Source of the DNA: Firmicutes bacterium UBA6806
GTDB taxonomy: Bacteria > Bacillota > Clostridia > Peptostreptococcales > Acidaminobacteraceae
Length of the DNA: 59,713 nt
Assembly (NCBI GenBank): GCA_002452745.1
Contig: DKFC01000042.1
Span: forward strand, 1-59,713
Direction of reading: 5' to 3'
Shown here one piece after another: positions 18,054-25,355 of the stretch (the first letter of the stretch is position 1; each line of letters starts with the position of its first letter). Below the pieces are notes generated by a model. That model made no database searches. It was given only the letters and a program-made list of their open reading frames with translations, and was not told where the DNA came from. The position numbers and the translations under genes are program-made.

Positions 18054-19025
18054 TTACGGCTCTGAGATAAATGACAAATCTACGAGACCATCATAACTGT
18101 AGCTGCCCTCTATGAGTTTTTCGTCCTTCATCCACTCATAGGTTTTATTGAAAGTGGTTTCATCTGGAGCGTCCACATGCGAAAAAGTGGGCATGACAAA
18201 TTGCTCTTTTAAGATTTCTGGAAAACCCAGTTCGCTGACCAGAAAATCAAAGTACTCGCTGACATCCGTCTGATTTAAATAATCAACGGCTTCGTTATAA
18301 CCCTCATAGAGTGTTTTTAGCGCCTCAGGGTTATTGGCGATCGCATCGGCAGAGGCAATGAAGATACCTGGATACAGATCAAAAGACTCCGTATCCCCAA
18401 TTCTGACACCGCCTTCCAAGATAGCGGCACTGGCAAGGGGTTCAGGGAGGGTTGCACCACTGAGTTCTCCTGCTTTAAGCATTTCAAGTCTCACTGGCAT
18501 CTGTGGAATTGCAACTTTCTCCAGTGTCTTTAAAAATTGATTGGATTCTGCAATTTTAACCGTTGAAAAATCAATTACTGTATTTGAAGACAATCCAATA
18601 CTATGAACTGGAAGCGCCTTAAAGTCGTCCAAATCAAGTAGAGGGTTTGTGACCATAATATAATTTCCATAGGTTCTGCCAATCATTTTGGCATTGAACT
18701 GAGATTCATTGTAAAAGAAAATCGTAAGCATATCTGCCATAACAGCGTCCAAGTTGCCTGTTTGAAGGGCTGAATCTCTATCTAGAGCACTTCTAAAGAC
18801 TTCAATCTCAATAGGCAGTCCTCTCTCTTTAAAGTAACCCATTTTATCAGCAATCACAAAGGGAACTGCCCCAACGTCTGACATAACTCCGATTCTAAGC
18901 ACTGGTAAAAGTGACTCCGTTGCATTATCTTCATCTGGTTGAGCAGTGCTTTCTGCCGGTTGTTGACTTTGACAGCCACTCAGCAAGAGCATCAAAATCA
19001 AGAATACAGATAACAGTTTTTTCAT
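18054..19025 (-). CDS. ABC transporter substrate-binding lipoprotein, SsuA/NMT1-like
   Basis: A 323-residue receptor with a lipobox LLSGC at about residue 18. The mature part begins LRIGVMSDVGAVPFVIADKMGYFKERGL, the usual opening of nitrate/sulfonate/thiamine-precursor receptors, followed by ALQTGNLDAVMADML. The gene is transcribed away from the ubiD-ubiA-ubiX-ATPase-permease genes and is the only receptor nearby, so it very likely serves that ATPase and permease. Given those enzymes, the ligand may be an aromatic carboxylate such as a naphthoate, but sequence alone does not show the ligand. MqnA/MqnD share this fold but lack a lipoprotein signal. Confidence 0.85.
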   Translation of the reverse strand: MKKLLSVFLILMLLLSGCQSQQPAESTAQPDEDNATESLLPVLRIGVMSDVGAVPFVIADKMGYFKERGLPIEIEVFRSALDRDSALQTGNLDAVMADMLTIFFYNESQFNAKMIGRTYGNYIMVTNPLLDLDDFKALPVHSIGLSSNTVIDFSTVKIAESNQFLKTLEKVAIPQMPVRLEMLKAGELSGATLPEPLASAAILEGGVRIGDTESFDLYPGIFIASADAIANNPEALKTLYEGYNEAVDYLNQTDVSEYFDFLVSELGFPEILKEQFVMPTFSHVDAPDETTFNKTYEWMKDEKLIEGSYSYDGLVDLSFISEP

Positions 19026-19128
19026 TTATTTCCTCCTTAACCGCGGCGTCTCTTTTTATATAATGACCGCTCATCCATTTTAACACATAATCTGTTGATT
19101 AACACCCTATTCTGAGGATGAGCAACTA

Positions 19129-19144
19129 TGTCAATACGTTGACA
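19129..19144. promoter_or_regulatory. Inverted repeat between the divergent units
   Basis: TGTCAA-TACG-TTGACA is a perfect 6+6 inverted repeat whose right arm is the -35 box of the ubiD promoter. A bound repressor here could control both directions. No regulator gene is adjacent. Confidence 0.5.
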
Positions 19145-19167
19145 GTTGGCCTTAAAATAGCTACAAT
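19139..19167 (+). promoter_or_regulatory. Sigma-A promoter of the ubiD operon
   Basis: TTGACA (19139-19144), a 17-bp spacer and TACAAT (19162-19167), followed by a GGAGGG ribosome site before the ATG at 19191. Confidence 0.9.
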
Positions 19168-19190
19168 TTAAGTGAATTGGAGGGTTTGGT

Positions 19191-20966
19191 ATGACATATA
19201 AAGATTTACCAAAATTTTTAGAAGCACTGGAAGAAAAAAGACTCATAAAAACAGTAGAGAGCGAAGTCGATCCTGTGCTTGAAATAACAGAAATTGCTGA
19301 CCGAATTTCGAAAAAATACGGTGAAGCTATTAAATTTACAAATGTAAAAGGGTCTAAATATCCGCTAGTCATAAATGCAATGGGCACTTATGAAAGACTT
19401 AACATGGGACTTGGAGTAGAAAACCTAGACGAAATCGCAGCCCAAATTGAAGATTACATGGATTTAAGTGCCTATGTGACGCTTAAGGGGAAGATAAAAT
19501 CAATTCCCAAGTTGGCACCTTTGCCATTTATCTTTCCTAAAAAAGTAAAACACGCACCTTGTCAGGAAGTGGTTGAAGAACCGGATTTGGATACACTTCC
19601 AATTATTAAGTGCTGGCCACAAGACGGCGGCAAGTATATTACCCTGCCACTTGTCTTCACAAAGGATCCTGAAAATGGGCAGCAAAATGTGGGCATGTAC
19701 AGACTACAAGTCTATGATAAAAAGACCACTGGTATGCACTGGCACCTTCATAAGGATGGCAGAGAAATTTATGAAAAATACAGGAAACTGGGAAAGCGAA
19801 TGCCTGTTTCTGTGGCGATTGGCTGTGACCCTGCAACCATTTATGCTGCAACAGCTCCACTTCCCAAAATGATTGATGAAATGATCTTTGCAGGGTATCT
19901 AAAAAGGCGTCCTATTGAAATTGTCAGATGTCTGACAAATGATATTTTTGTTCCTGCAAATGCAGAATTTATCCTCGAGGGATATGTTGAACTCGATGAG
20001 CTCAGGCTAGAAGGCCCCTTTGGCGATCATACAGGATATTATTCACTCGCCGACCTCTACCCTGTCTTTCATCTTGAAAAAATTACCCATAAAAAGAATC
20101 CGATTTATCCAACCACCATTGTCGGAAAGCCACCAATGGAGGATTGTTATCTTGGCAAGGCTACAGAGCGTATTTTCTTGCCTCTGATGAAGATACAGTG
20201 TCCAGAATTGGTAGATATAGACTTCCCACTGGAAGGCGTTTTCCACAACTGTGCCATTGTCTCCATTAAAAAGGCCTTCCCCCTACATGGAAATAAGATA
20301 CTCTATGCATTGTGGGGATTGGGGCAAATGATGTATACCAAAATGATCATCGTCGTAGATGATTCTGTGGATGTTCACAATTATGGGGAAGTGATTCAAC
20401 AGATGATGTTGAATGTCACTAGAGAAAACCATCTAATCATATCTGAAGGGCCGCTTGATGCCCTTGATCATGCTTCAAACAGAGCCTTTCAAGGGTTTAG
20501 GCTGGGGATAGATGCGACGACTAAGCTCCCGCTTGAATCAGATGAAAAACTAGATACAAATGGGAACTGTTCAGAGTTTGTCTTCAATCTGGCGAAGGAT
20601 ATGGATACAGTTTCGATACTAAAACGCTTTGTGGCAATTGTTCCTCATGAAAAAGGCGGTAAAAGTGCCTTTGAGGTTATTCGAAGGATTTCAGATGAAA
20701 GGCCCGAACTGAGAGTGGTCGTTTTAATTGACCAGTGGATTGACAACAGGGATCTTTCCACTGTCTCTTGGAAAATATTCAACAACATTGATCCCGAACG
20801 AGATATGTTGACATTTGATTCAAAATCAGGCCATCTGGTAATTGGGATAGATGCCACCAAAAAAGGGCCAGAAGATGGGCTCATGAGACCATGGCCAGAT
20901 GATATAGAGATGTCTGACAACATCAAAAAAATGGTAGATGAAAGGTGGCCAAAGTATGGGCTTTAG
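19191..20966 (+). CDS. UbiD-family prenyl-FMN decarboxylase (MqnL-like)
   Basis: A 591-residue decarboxylase that needs prenylated FMN, the cofactor made by UbiX. Family marks are VSVAIGCDPATIYAA, FVPANAEFILEGYVELDEL and LEGPFGDHTGYYS, carrying the conserved acid residues of the active site, plus a C-terminal SVSWKIFNNIDPERD. Its length, near 590 rather than the ~490 of E. coli UbiD, suggests the MqnL type that decarboxylates prenylated 1,4-dihydroxy-6-naphthoate in the futalosine route to menaquinone; this subtype call is an inference. It is the first gene of a five-gene plus-strand operon. Confidence 0.88.
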   Translation: MTYKDLPKFLEALEEKRLIKTVESEVDPVLEITEIADRISKKYGEAIKFTNVKGSKYPLVINAMGTYERLNMGLGVENLDEIAAQIEDYMDLSAYVTLKGKIKSIPKLAPLPFIFPKKVKHAPCQEVVEEPDLDTLPIIKCWPQDGGKYITLPLVFTKDPENGQQNVGMYRLQVYDKKTTGMHWHLHKDGREIYEKYRKLGKRMPVSVAIGCDPATIYAATAPLPKMIDEMIFAGYLKRRPIEIVRCLTNDIFVPANAEFILEGYVELDELRLEGPFGDHTGYYSLADLYPVFHLEKITHKKNPIYPTTIVGKPPMEDCYLGKATERIFLPLMKIQCPELVDIDFPLEGVFHNCAIVSIKKAFPLHGNKILYALWGLGQMMYTKMIIVVDDSVDVHNYGEVIQQMMLNVTRENHLIISEGPLDALDHASNRAFQGFRLGIDATTKLPLESDEKLDTNGNCSEFVFNLAKDMDTVSILKRFVAIVPHEKGGKSAFEVIRRISDERPELRVVVLIDQWIDNRDLSTVSWKIFNNIDPERDMLTFDSKSGHLVIGIDATKKGPEDGLMRPWPDDIEMSDNIKKMVDERWPKYGL

Positions 20967-21831
20967 GCGTTTGACAGATAAAATCAGACTATATGGCGAA
21001 CTTGTGATGTTCTCTCATACCCTATTCTCTCTTCCATTTGCCCTTATGGCAATGTTTCTCGCCGCAGACGGTCTTCCCTCTGGGAGGCTCATCTTTTACA
21101 TTTTGCTGGCCCTATTTGCAGGGAGAAATGGTGCAAATGCCTTAAACCGATATGTAGATGCGGCATATGATGGAATGAACCCGAGGACGGCTGGGAGACA
21201 TATACCTGCGGGAAAAGTCAAGCGAAATGAAGCCCTTTATATTACGCTGATCTGTTATGCTATCTTTGTCTTTGCGGCTTACAAAATCAATACAATTTGT
21301 TTCTTACTATCCCCTGTAGCACTGGCGCTTTTCACCGCCTACTCCTATACCAAACGGTTCACTTGGCTATGTCATGTAATCTTAGGGGTTACTTGTGCTG
21401 GGGCACCCGTTGGCGCTTGGCTGGCTGTAAGAGGTCAATTTGAATTGGTTCCCTTGGTATTTGCCGCTGTGGTGACGCTATGGGTAAGTGGGTTTGATAT
21501 TATCTATGGCACACAAGATATCGCTTTCGATCGAGAAACAGGACTGTTCTCAATTCCCGCACGCTTTGGGTTTAAAGGCGCAATTTGGATTGCAAGATGT
21601 TTTCACCTGATTATGTGGATTTTGCTGATTGCACTCTATTTTATCACGAATTTGGGTATGATTTATTTATGCGGCGTATTGATAAGCGGCGGGTTGCTTA
21701 TTCTAGAACACTATTTAGTGGACCCAGCTCATCGGGCAAAGATGAATTTTGCCTCTTATCACATCAATCAGATTATTTCGATGCTGTTACTCATTGCCAC
21801 CACACTGGACGTTTTCTTATTGAAGGCTTGA
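20956..21831 (+). CDS. UbiA-family polyprenyltransferase (MqnP-like)
   Basis: A 291-residue membrane enzyme with about eight helices. The two aspartate motifs are present: NRYVDAAYD (NxxxDxxxD, binds the Mg-diphosphate) and DIIYGTQDIAFDRETG (DxxYxxQDxxxD). It should attach a polyprenyl chain to an aromatic acid at the membrane. The start at 20956 overlaps the end of ubiD by 11 bases and has an AAAGGTGG site. With UbiD and UbiX beside it, the expected sequence is prenylation followed by decarboxylation, as in ubiquinone and futalosine-type menaquinone synthesis. Confidence 0.9.
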   Translation: MGFRRLTDKIRLYGELVMFSHTLFSLPFALMAMFLAADGLPSGRLIFYILLALFAGRNGANALNRYVDAAYDGMNPRTAGRHIPAGKVKRNEALYITLICYAIFVFAAYKINTICFLLSPVALALFTAYSYTKRFTWLCHVILGVTCAGAPVGAWLAVRGQFELVPLVFAAVVTLWVSGFDIIYGTQDIAFDRETGLFSIPARFGFKGAIWIARCFHLIMWILLIALYFITNLGMIYLCGVLISGGLLILEHYLVDPAHRAKMNFASYHINQIISMLLLIATTLDVFLLKA

Positions 21832-21868
21832 TGAGTCATATAGTATCTCACATGACGAAAGGAATCCA

Positions 21869-22447
21869 ATGAAAAAAATAATTGTAGGCGTAACAGGTGC
21901 AAGCGGAAGCGTCTTTGCGCATAAACTCATAGAAGCACTGCTGGAACTGGGACATGAAGTTCATTTGGTCTATACAGACAATGGGCAGAAAGTCACTGAA
22001 TTTGAACTTGACAACTCTCTAACATCACTTCTTGAACACTATGGTCAAATTAACCGTGAAAACCTCTATCTCTATGAAAATGGAGATTTGTTTTCTAGAA
22101 TTGCCAGCGGTTCATATGGAGTGGACGCAATGGTGATTGTTCCCTGTAGTATGGGAACCCTTGCGAAAGTTGCTCATGGCATCTCTGAACACCTCATAAC
22201 CAGAGCAGCGGATGTGATGATAAAGGAAAATCGCAAATTGGTGATGGTGACAAGAGAGTCTCCATTATCCAGTATTCATCTTGAAAATATGTTGAAACTC
22301 AGCAAAATCGGTGTGGTTATAATGCCACCTGTTCCCGCTTTTTACAACAAACCTTCAACACTTGAAGAGAGTATTTTGCTAAGTGTCGGGCGTATATTAG
22401 AGCTGCTCGGCATCGACAATCCCCATCACCGTGTGTGGCGGGCGTAA
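21869..22447 (+). CDS. ubiX: Flavin prenyltransferase UbiX
   Basis: A 192-residue flavoprotein that joins dimethylallyl (mono)phosphate to FMN, making the prenyl-FMN used by UbiD. Visible features are the FMN site VTGASGSVFAHKL, VIVPCSMGTLAKVAHGISE, LITRAADVMIKENRKLVMV, TRESPLS and MPPVPAFYNKP, all in their usual positions. Length is normal. In futalosine-type pathways the same enzyme is called MqnM. Confidence 0.94.
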   Translation: MKKIIVGVTGASGSVFAHKLIEALLELGHEVHLVYTDNGQKVTEFELDNSLTSLLEHYGQINRENLYLYENGDLFSRIASGSYGVDAMVIVPCSMGTLAKVAHGISEHLITRAADVMIKENRKLVMVTRESPLSSIHLENMLKLSKIGVVIMPPVPAFYNKPSTLEESILLSVGRILELLGIDNPHHRVWRA

Positions 22448-22475
22448 TTGAAATGTACAGATATTGGAGTCATAT

Positions 22476-23216
22476 ATGAAATCAGAACTACTCATGGTCA
22501 TAAAGGATTTATCCGTGCACTATCCAAAACGCTCAGCGATTCATCACCTGTCGCTAGAGCTCAAAGAGAATGATGCCTATACGATTTTAGGGCCTTCCGG
22601 CTGTGGGAAGACCACTCTGCTCTATGCCATCGCCGAGTTGTTGCCAAAGGCAGCGACAATAGAGGGTACAAGACTTGCTACAAGACCTCTTAAAAAGAGT
22701 TTGGTTCTTCAGGATTATGGCCTTTTCCCGTGGAAAACAGTGCTTGAAAACGTCTTACTTCCGTTAAAGTTAGAAGGCAAAAAATCAAGTCAATCCAGAG
22801 AGTCCGCCATGCATCTCCTCAAACATCTTGGACTTGAAGGTCATCTGGAGGATTATCCCCCAACACTTAGTGGCGGCCAAAAACAACGGGTTGCCTTGGC
22901 GCGTTCTTGGGCTATGAATCCAGATTTGTTGCTCATGGATGAACCCTTTTCCGCTCTGGATGCCATGACGCGGGAACGGCTACAGGAAGATGTTCTGAAT
23001 TTTTATAAGTCAACTTCCCTGACCATGGTAACAGTAACACACAGTATAGAAGAAGCTGTTTTTCTAGGTAGACATGTGATTGTTATGAATACAGAGGGCA
23101 GTTTGGTCAAGATGATTACAAATAAGAGTTTTGGAATGGAAGATGCGCGTGAGAGCGATCTCTTTTTTGAACAGTGCATAGAACTTAGAAAATTGCTAAA
23201 GGAGGTGTCCAAGTGA
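22476..23216 (+). CDS. ABC transporter ATP-binding protein, SsuB/TauB-like
   Basis: A 246-residue ATPase with Walker A GPSGCGKTT, Q-loop LVLQDYGLFPW, signature LSGGQKQRVALARS, Walker B LLLMDEPFSALD and H-loop TVTHSIEEAV. The FPWKTVLENV element after the Q-loop is typical of nitrate/sulfonate/taurine importers. A TTG reading-frame start at 22464 is possible, but GGAG six bases before the ATG at 22476 favours the latter. It would energise the permease coded next. Confidence 0.9.
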   Translation: MKSELLMVIKDLSVHYPKRSAIHHLSLELKENDAYTILGPSGCGKTTLLYAIAELLPKAATIEGTRLATRPLKKSLVLQDYGLFPWKTVLENVLLPLKLEGKKSSQSRESAMHLLKHLGLEGHLEDYPPTLSGGQKQRVALARSWAMNPDLLLMDEPFSALDAMTRERLQEDVLNFYKSTSLTMVTVTHSIEEAVFLGRHVIVMNTEGSLVKMITNKSFGMEDARESDLFFEQCIELRKLLKEVSK

Positions 23217-23938
23217 AGAAACACCCTTATCTATATAGTTTCTTGGCGCTCCTGATTATTTGGGAACTGATTTCTTTTTTTATAAAAAAGAGCTTTCTCC
23301 CCTCGCCTGTTGTGACACTTTCCTATGCGGGAATGCATGCAGGTCTTCTATTAAAACACGTTTTGGCGAGCTTAACTCGAATTGGTCTTGCGGTGTTCTT
23401 CGCCGTCTTGTTTGGTTGTGGGATTGGGATTGCCATAGGACGGATTGAAATGATTGATAAATTTCTGACGCCTTTTTTATACACGCTGTACCCAATTCCC
23501 AAAATTGCATTTCTGCCAATTATCATGCTCTTTTTAGGTCTTGGAAATGCCTCAAAAGTTACATTGGTGGCCTTGATTTTATTTTTTCAAATTGTTATTT
23601 CTACAAGGGATAGTGTGAGAAGTATCCATCCTGCATATTTTATCGCCATCAAGTCTCTTGGCAGTACATCATGGCAATCTTATCAGCATGTTATCTTTCC
23701 AGCAATGCTTCCTGGACTCTTTACATCACTTCGAATTACCATTGGGACAGCCATCTCCGTGTTATTCTTTGCAGAAAACTATGCCACAAAAGCTGGTATT
23801 GGCTATTATATCATGGACAGTTGGTTAAAACTCAACTACACAGCCATGTTTGCGGGGATTGTGACTATCAGTGTCATGGGAATACTGTTATTTACAGCGA
23901 TTGATATTTTGGAAGCACATATTTGCAAATGGACTTAA
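23213..23938 (+). CDS. ABC transporter permease, SsuC/TauC-like
   Basis: A 241-residue permease with about six helices. The EAA loop that contacts the ATPase reads AIKSLGSTSWQSYQHVIFPAMLPGLFTSLRI. It begins with GTG, overlaps the ATPase gene by four bases and has a GGAGGTG site. Together with the ATPase and the divergently coded lipoprotein it makes a complete importer joined to three quinone-type enzymes. Confidence 0.9.
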   Translation: MKKHPYLYSFLALLIIWELISFFIKKSFLPSPVVTLSYAGMHAGLLLKHVLASLTRIGLAVFFAVLFGCGIGIAIGRIEMIDKFLTPFLYTLYPIPKIAFLPIIMLFLGLGNASKVTLVALILFFQIVISTRDSVRSIHPAYFIAIKSLGSTSWQSYQHVIFPAMLPGLFTSLRITIGTAISVLFFAENYATKAGIGYYIMDSWLKLNYTAMFAGIVTISVMGILLFTAIDILEAHICKWT

Positions 23939-23949
23939 CTTTTAATCAT

Positions 23950-23990
23950 AAAAACCTGCGATTCAGTTTAAACTGAACACCGCAGGTTTT
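23950..23990. terminator. Bidirectional terminator between permease and aminotransferase genes
   Basis: AAAACCTGCG and CGCAGGTTTT pair, with an inner TTCAGTTTAAACTGAA palindrome; T-rich sequence follows on both strands. It can serve both converging transcripts. Confidence 0.88.
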
Positions 23991-24060
23991 AATTTTTATA
24001 GTTTATAACAAACCTAAAAGCTCTAATGGATTCCCAAAGAAACTTAAGACGCTTCTATTC

Positions 24061-24135
24061 TCAAAGGGCTTTAAAGGGCTCTAGAGGTCTCTAGAGGTCT
24101 CTAAAGGTCTCTAAAGGTCTCTAAAGGTCTCTAAG
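24061..24135. repeat. 10-bp tandem repeat, about seven copies
   Basis: Units ctaaaggtct (three), ctagaggtct (two) and two degenerate copies (ttaaagggct, tcaaagggct) lie head to tail, with a partial copy at the end. The right end covers the last codons and stop of the aminotransferase gene on the minus strand. Confidence 0.9.
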
Positions 24136-25353
24136 AATATCATGCAGGCAATCAATTAAGTTGTCTATATCCTCTCTTTCAATAATCAGAGGTGGTTGAA
24201 AGGCCACAACATCTCGGTTCATGCCATTTTTGCCAACAATAAATCCTGAATCCTTGGCTTTTTCGAGCAAGATATCTACTTTTTCAGGTGTCTCAAGGGT
24301 CATCCCCAACATGAGCCCCAGACCCCTTGTGGATATGACGGCGTCATAGTTTGATTCAAGTTCCTTGAGCTTTTGGAGCATGTACTCTCCAAGAGATGCT
24401 GTTTTGTTAATTAGATTATGTTCTTCGATAAAGTCAATGACAGCCAGTCCAGCATTCATTGAAACGGGATTGCCGCCCAGTGTACTGGCTGAAGGTTTGT
24501 TAAACGAGGCCGCCACCGCTGGAGTGGCACTGAAAAAGCCAACTGGAACACCGTTTCCAAGTGCTTTTGCACCTGTGAGAATGTCTGGAATAACCTCAAA
24601 GTGTTCCACAGCAAACATCTTTCCAGTTCTGGCAAACCCAGTCTGAACTTCATCTGCAATGAGGAGAACATCGTATTTTGATAAAAGTGATTTCAACTTT
24701 TTGAAAAAGATTTTCGATGGAATATTGATGCCGCCATTTCCCTGAATGGGTTCGACAATGCAGGCAGCAATCTCATGACCATGTTCTTTTAATATAGCTT
24801 CAACACTTTTCAGCGAATCTTCTGAACGCGTTTCATCTCCGCCGAATCCTTTGGCGAAGTAGACGTCAGGGTCTAAAAATGGGTCGATACGCCACATTGG
24901 AATGCCAGTAACGCTCATGGTCAATGCCGATCTTCCATGAAGACCGCCTTCAAACGAGATAAATCCCTTTTTCCCAGTGTGAAGGCGTGCCAGCAATAGA
25001 GCTCCTTCATTTGCCTCTGTGCCACTGCAACAGAAAAAAGTGTGTTGGATGTCCCCTGGCAGTATATGTGAGAGTTTTTTTGCCAGTAAGACGCTTGGCT
25101 CAGTTAAATAGATGATGGACGTGTGTTGCAATTGGTCTAGCTGTGCTTTGACTTTTGCGTTTATCTCGGGATTGCAATGTCCGCAGTTGACAACTGTGAC
25201 ACCTGCAAAGAAGTCAAGGTATCGCTTGCCGCTGTCATCATACAGATACTTCCCCTCTCCCCTTGTTATATGAGGTGGATTTTTATAAAAGTGCATGGCA
25301 TTTGGAAAGAAATAATCCTTTTTATAGTCAATAATCTCTTGAGCGCTTAACAT
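24121..25353 (-). CDS. Class III pyridoxal-phosphate aminotransferase
   Basis: A 410-residue enzyme of the ornithine/GABA/AGXT2-like class. PLP elements are CSGTEANEGALLLARL (phosphate-binding), DEVQTGFARTGK (Asp to the pyridine nitrogen) and TGAKALGNGVPVG with the Schiff-base lysine. The N-terminal YLYDDSGKRYLDFFAGVTV is typical of the class. The specific donor and acceptor cannot be told; 4-aminobutyrate, alanine-glyoxylate and similar activities are all possible. The gene starts two bases after the U32 gene. Its last residues, ILRDL, and the stop are written by the first unit of a 10-bp tandem repeat. Confidence 0.85.
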   Translation of the reverse strand: MLSAQEIIDYKKDYFFPNAMHFYKNPPHITRGEGKYLYDDSGKRYLDFFAGVTVVNCGHCNPEINAKVKAQLDQLQHTSIIYLTEPSVLLAKKLSHILPGDIQHTFFCCSGTEANEGALLLARLHTGKKGFISFEGGLHGRSALTMSVTGIPMWRIDPFLDPDVYFAKGFGGDETRSEDSLKSVEAILKEHGHEIAACIVEPIQGNGGINIPSKIFFKKLKSLLSKYDVLLIADEVQTGFARTGKMFAVEHFEVIPDILTGAKALGNGVPVGFFSATPAVAASFNKPSASTLGGNPVSMNAGLAVIDFIEEHNLINKTASLGEYMLQKLKELESNYDAVISTRGLGLMLGMTLETPEKVDILLEKAKDSGFIVGKNGMNRDVVAFQPPLIIEREDIDNLIDCLHDILRDL

Positions 25354-25355
25354 CT

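Noticed and set aside
18054..19025. Receptor gene as the futalosine enzyme MqnA or MqnD
   Set aside because: The fold is similar, but a signal peptide with lipobox LLSGC places it outside the cell as a transport receptor.
19037..19387. 116-codon frame on the minus strand over the ubiD start
   Set aside because: It covers both divergent promoters and the true ubiD coding sequence; Ser-rich shadow frame.
24061..24135. CRISPR array
   Set aside because: The units are 10 bp and directly adjacent, without spacers, and no cas genes are present.
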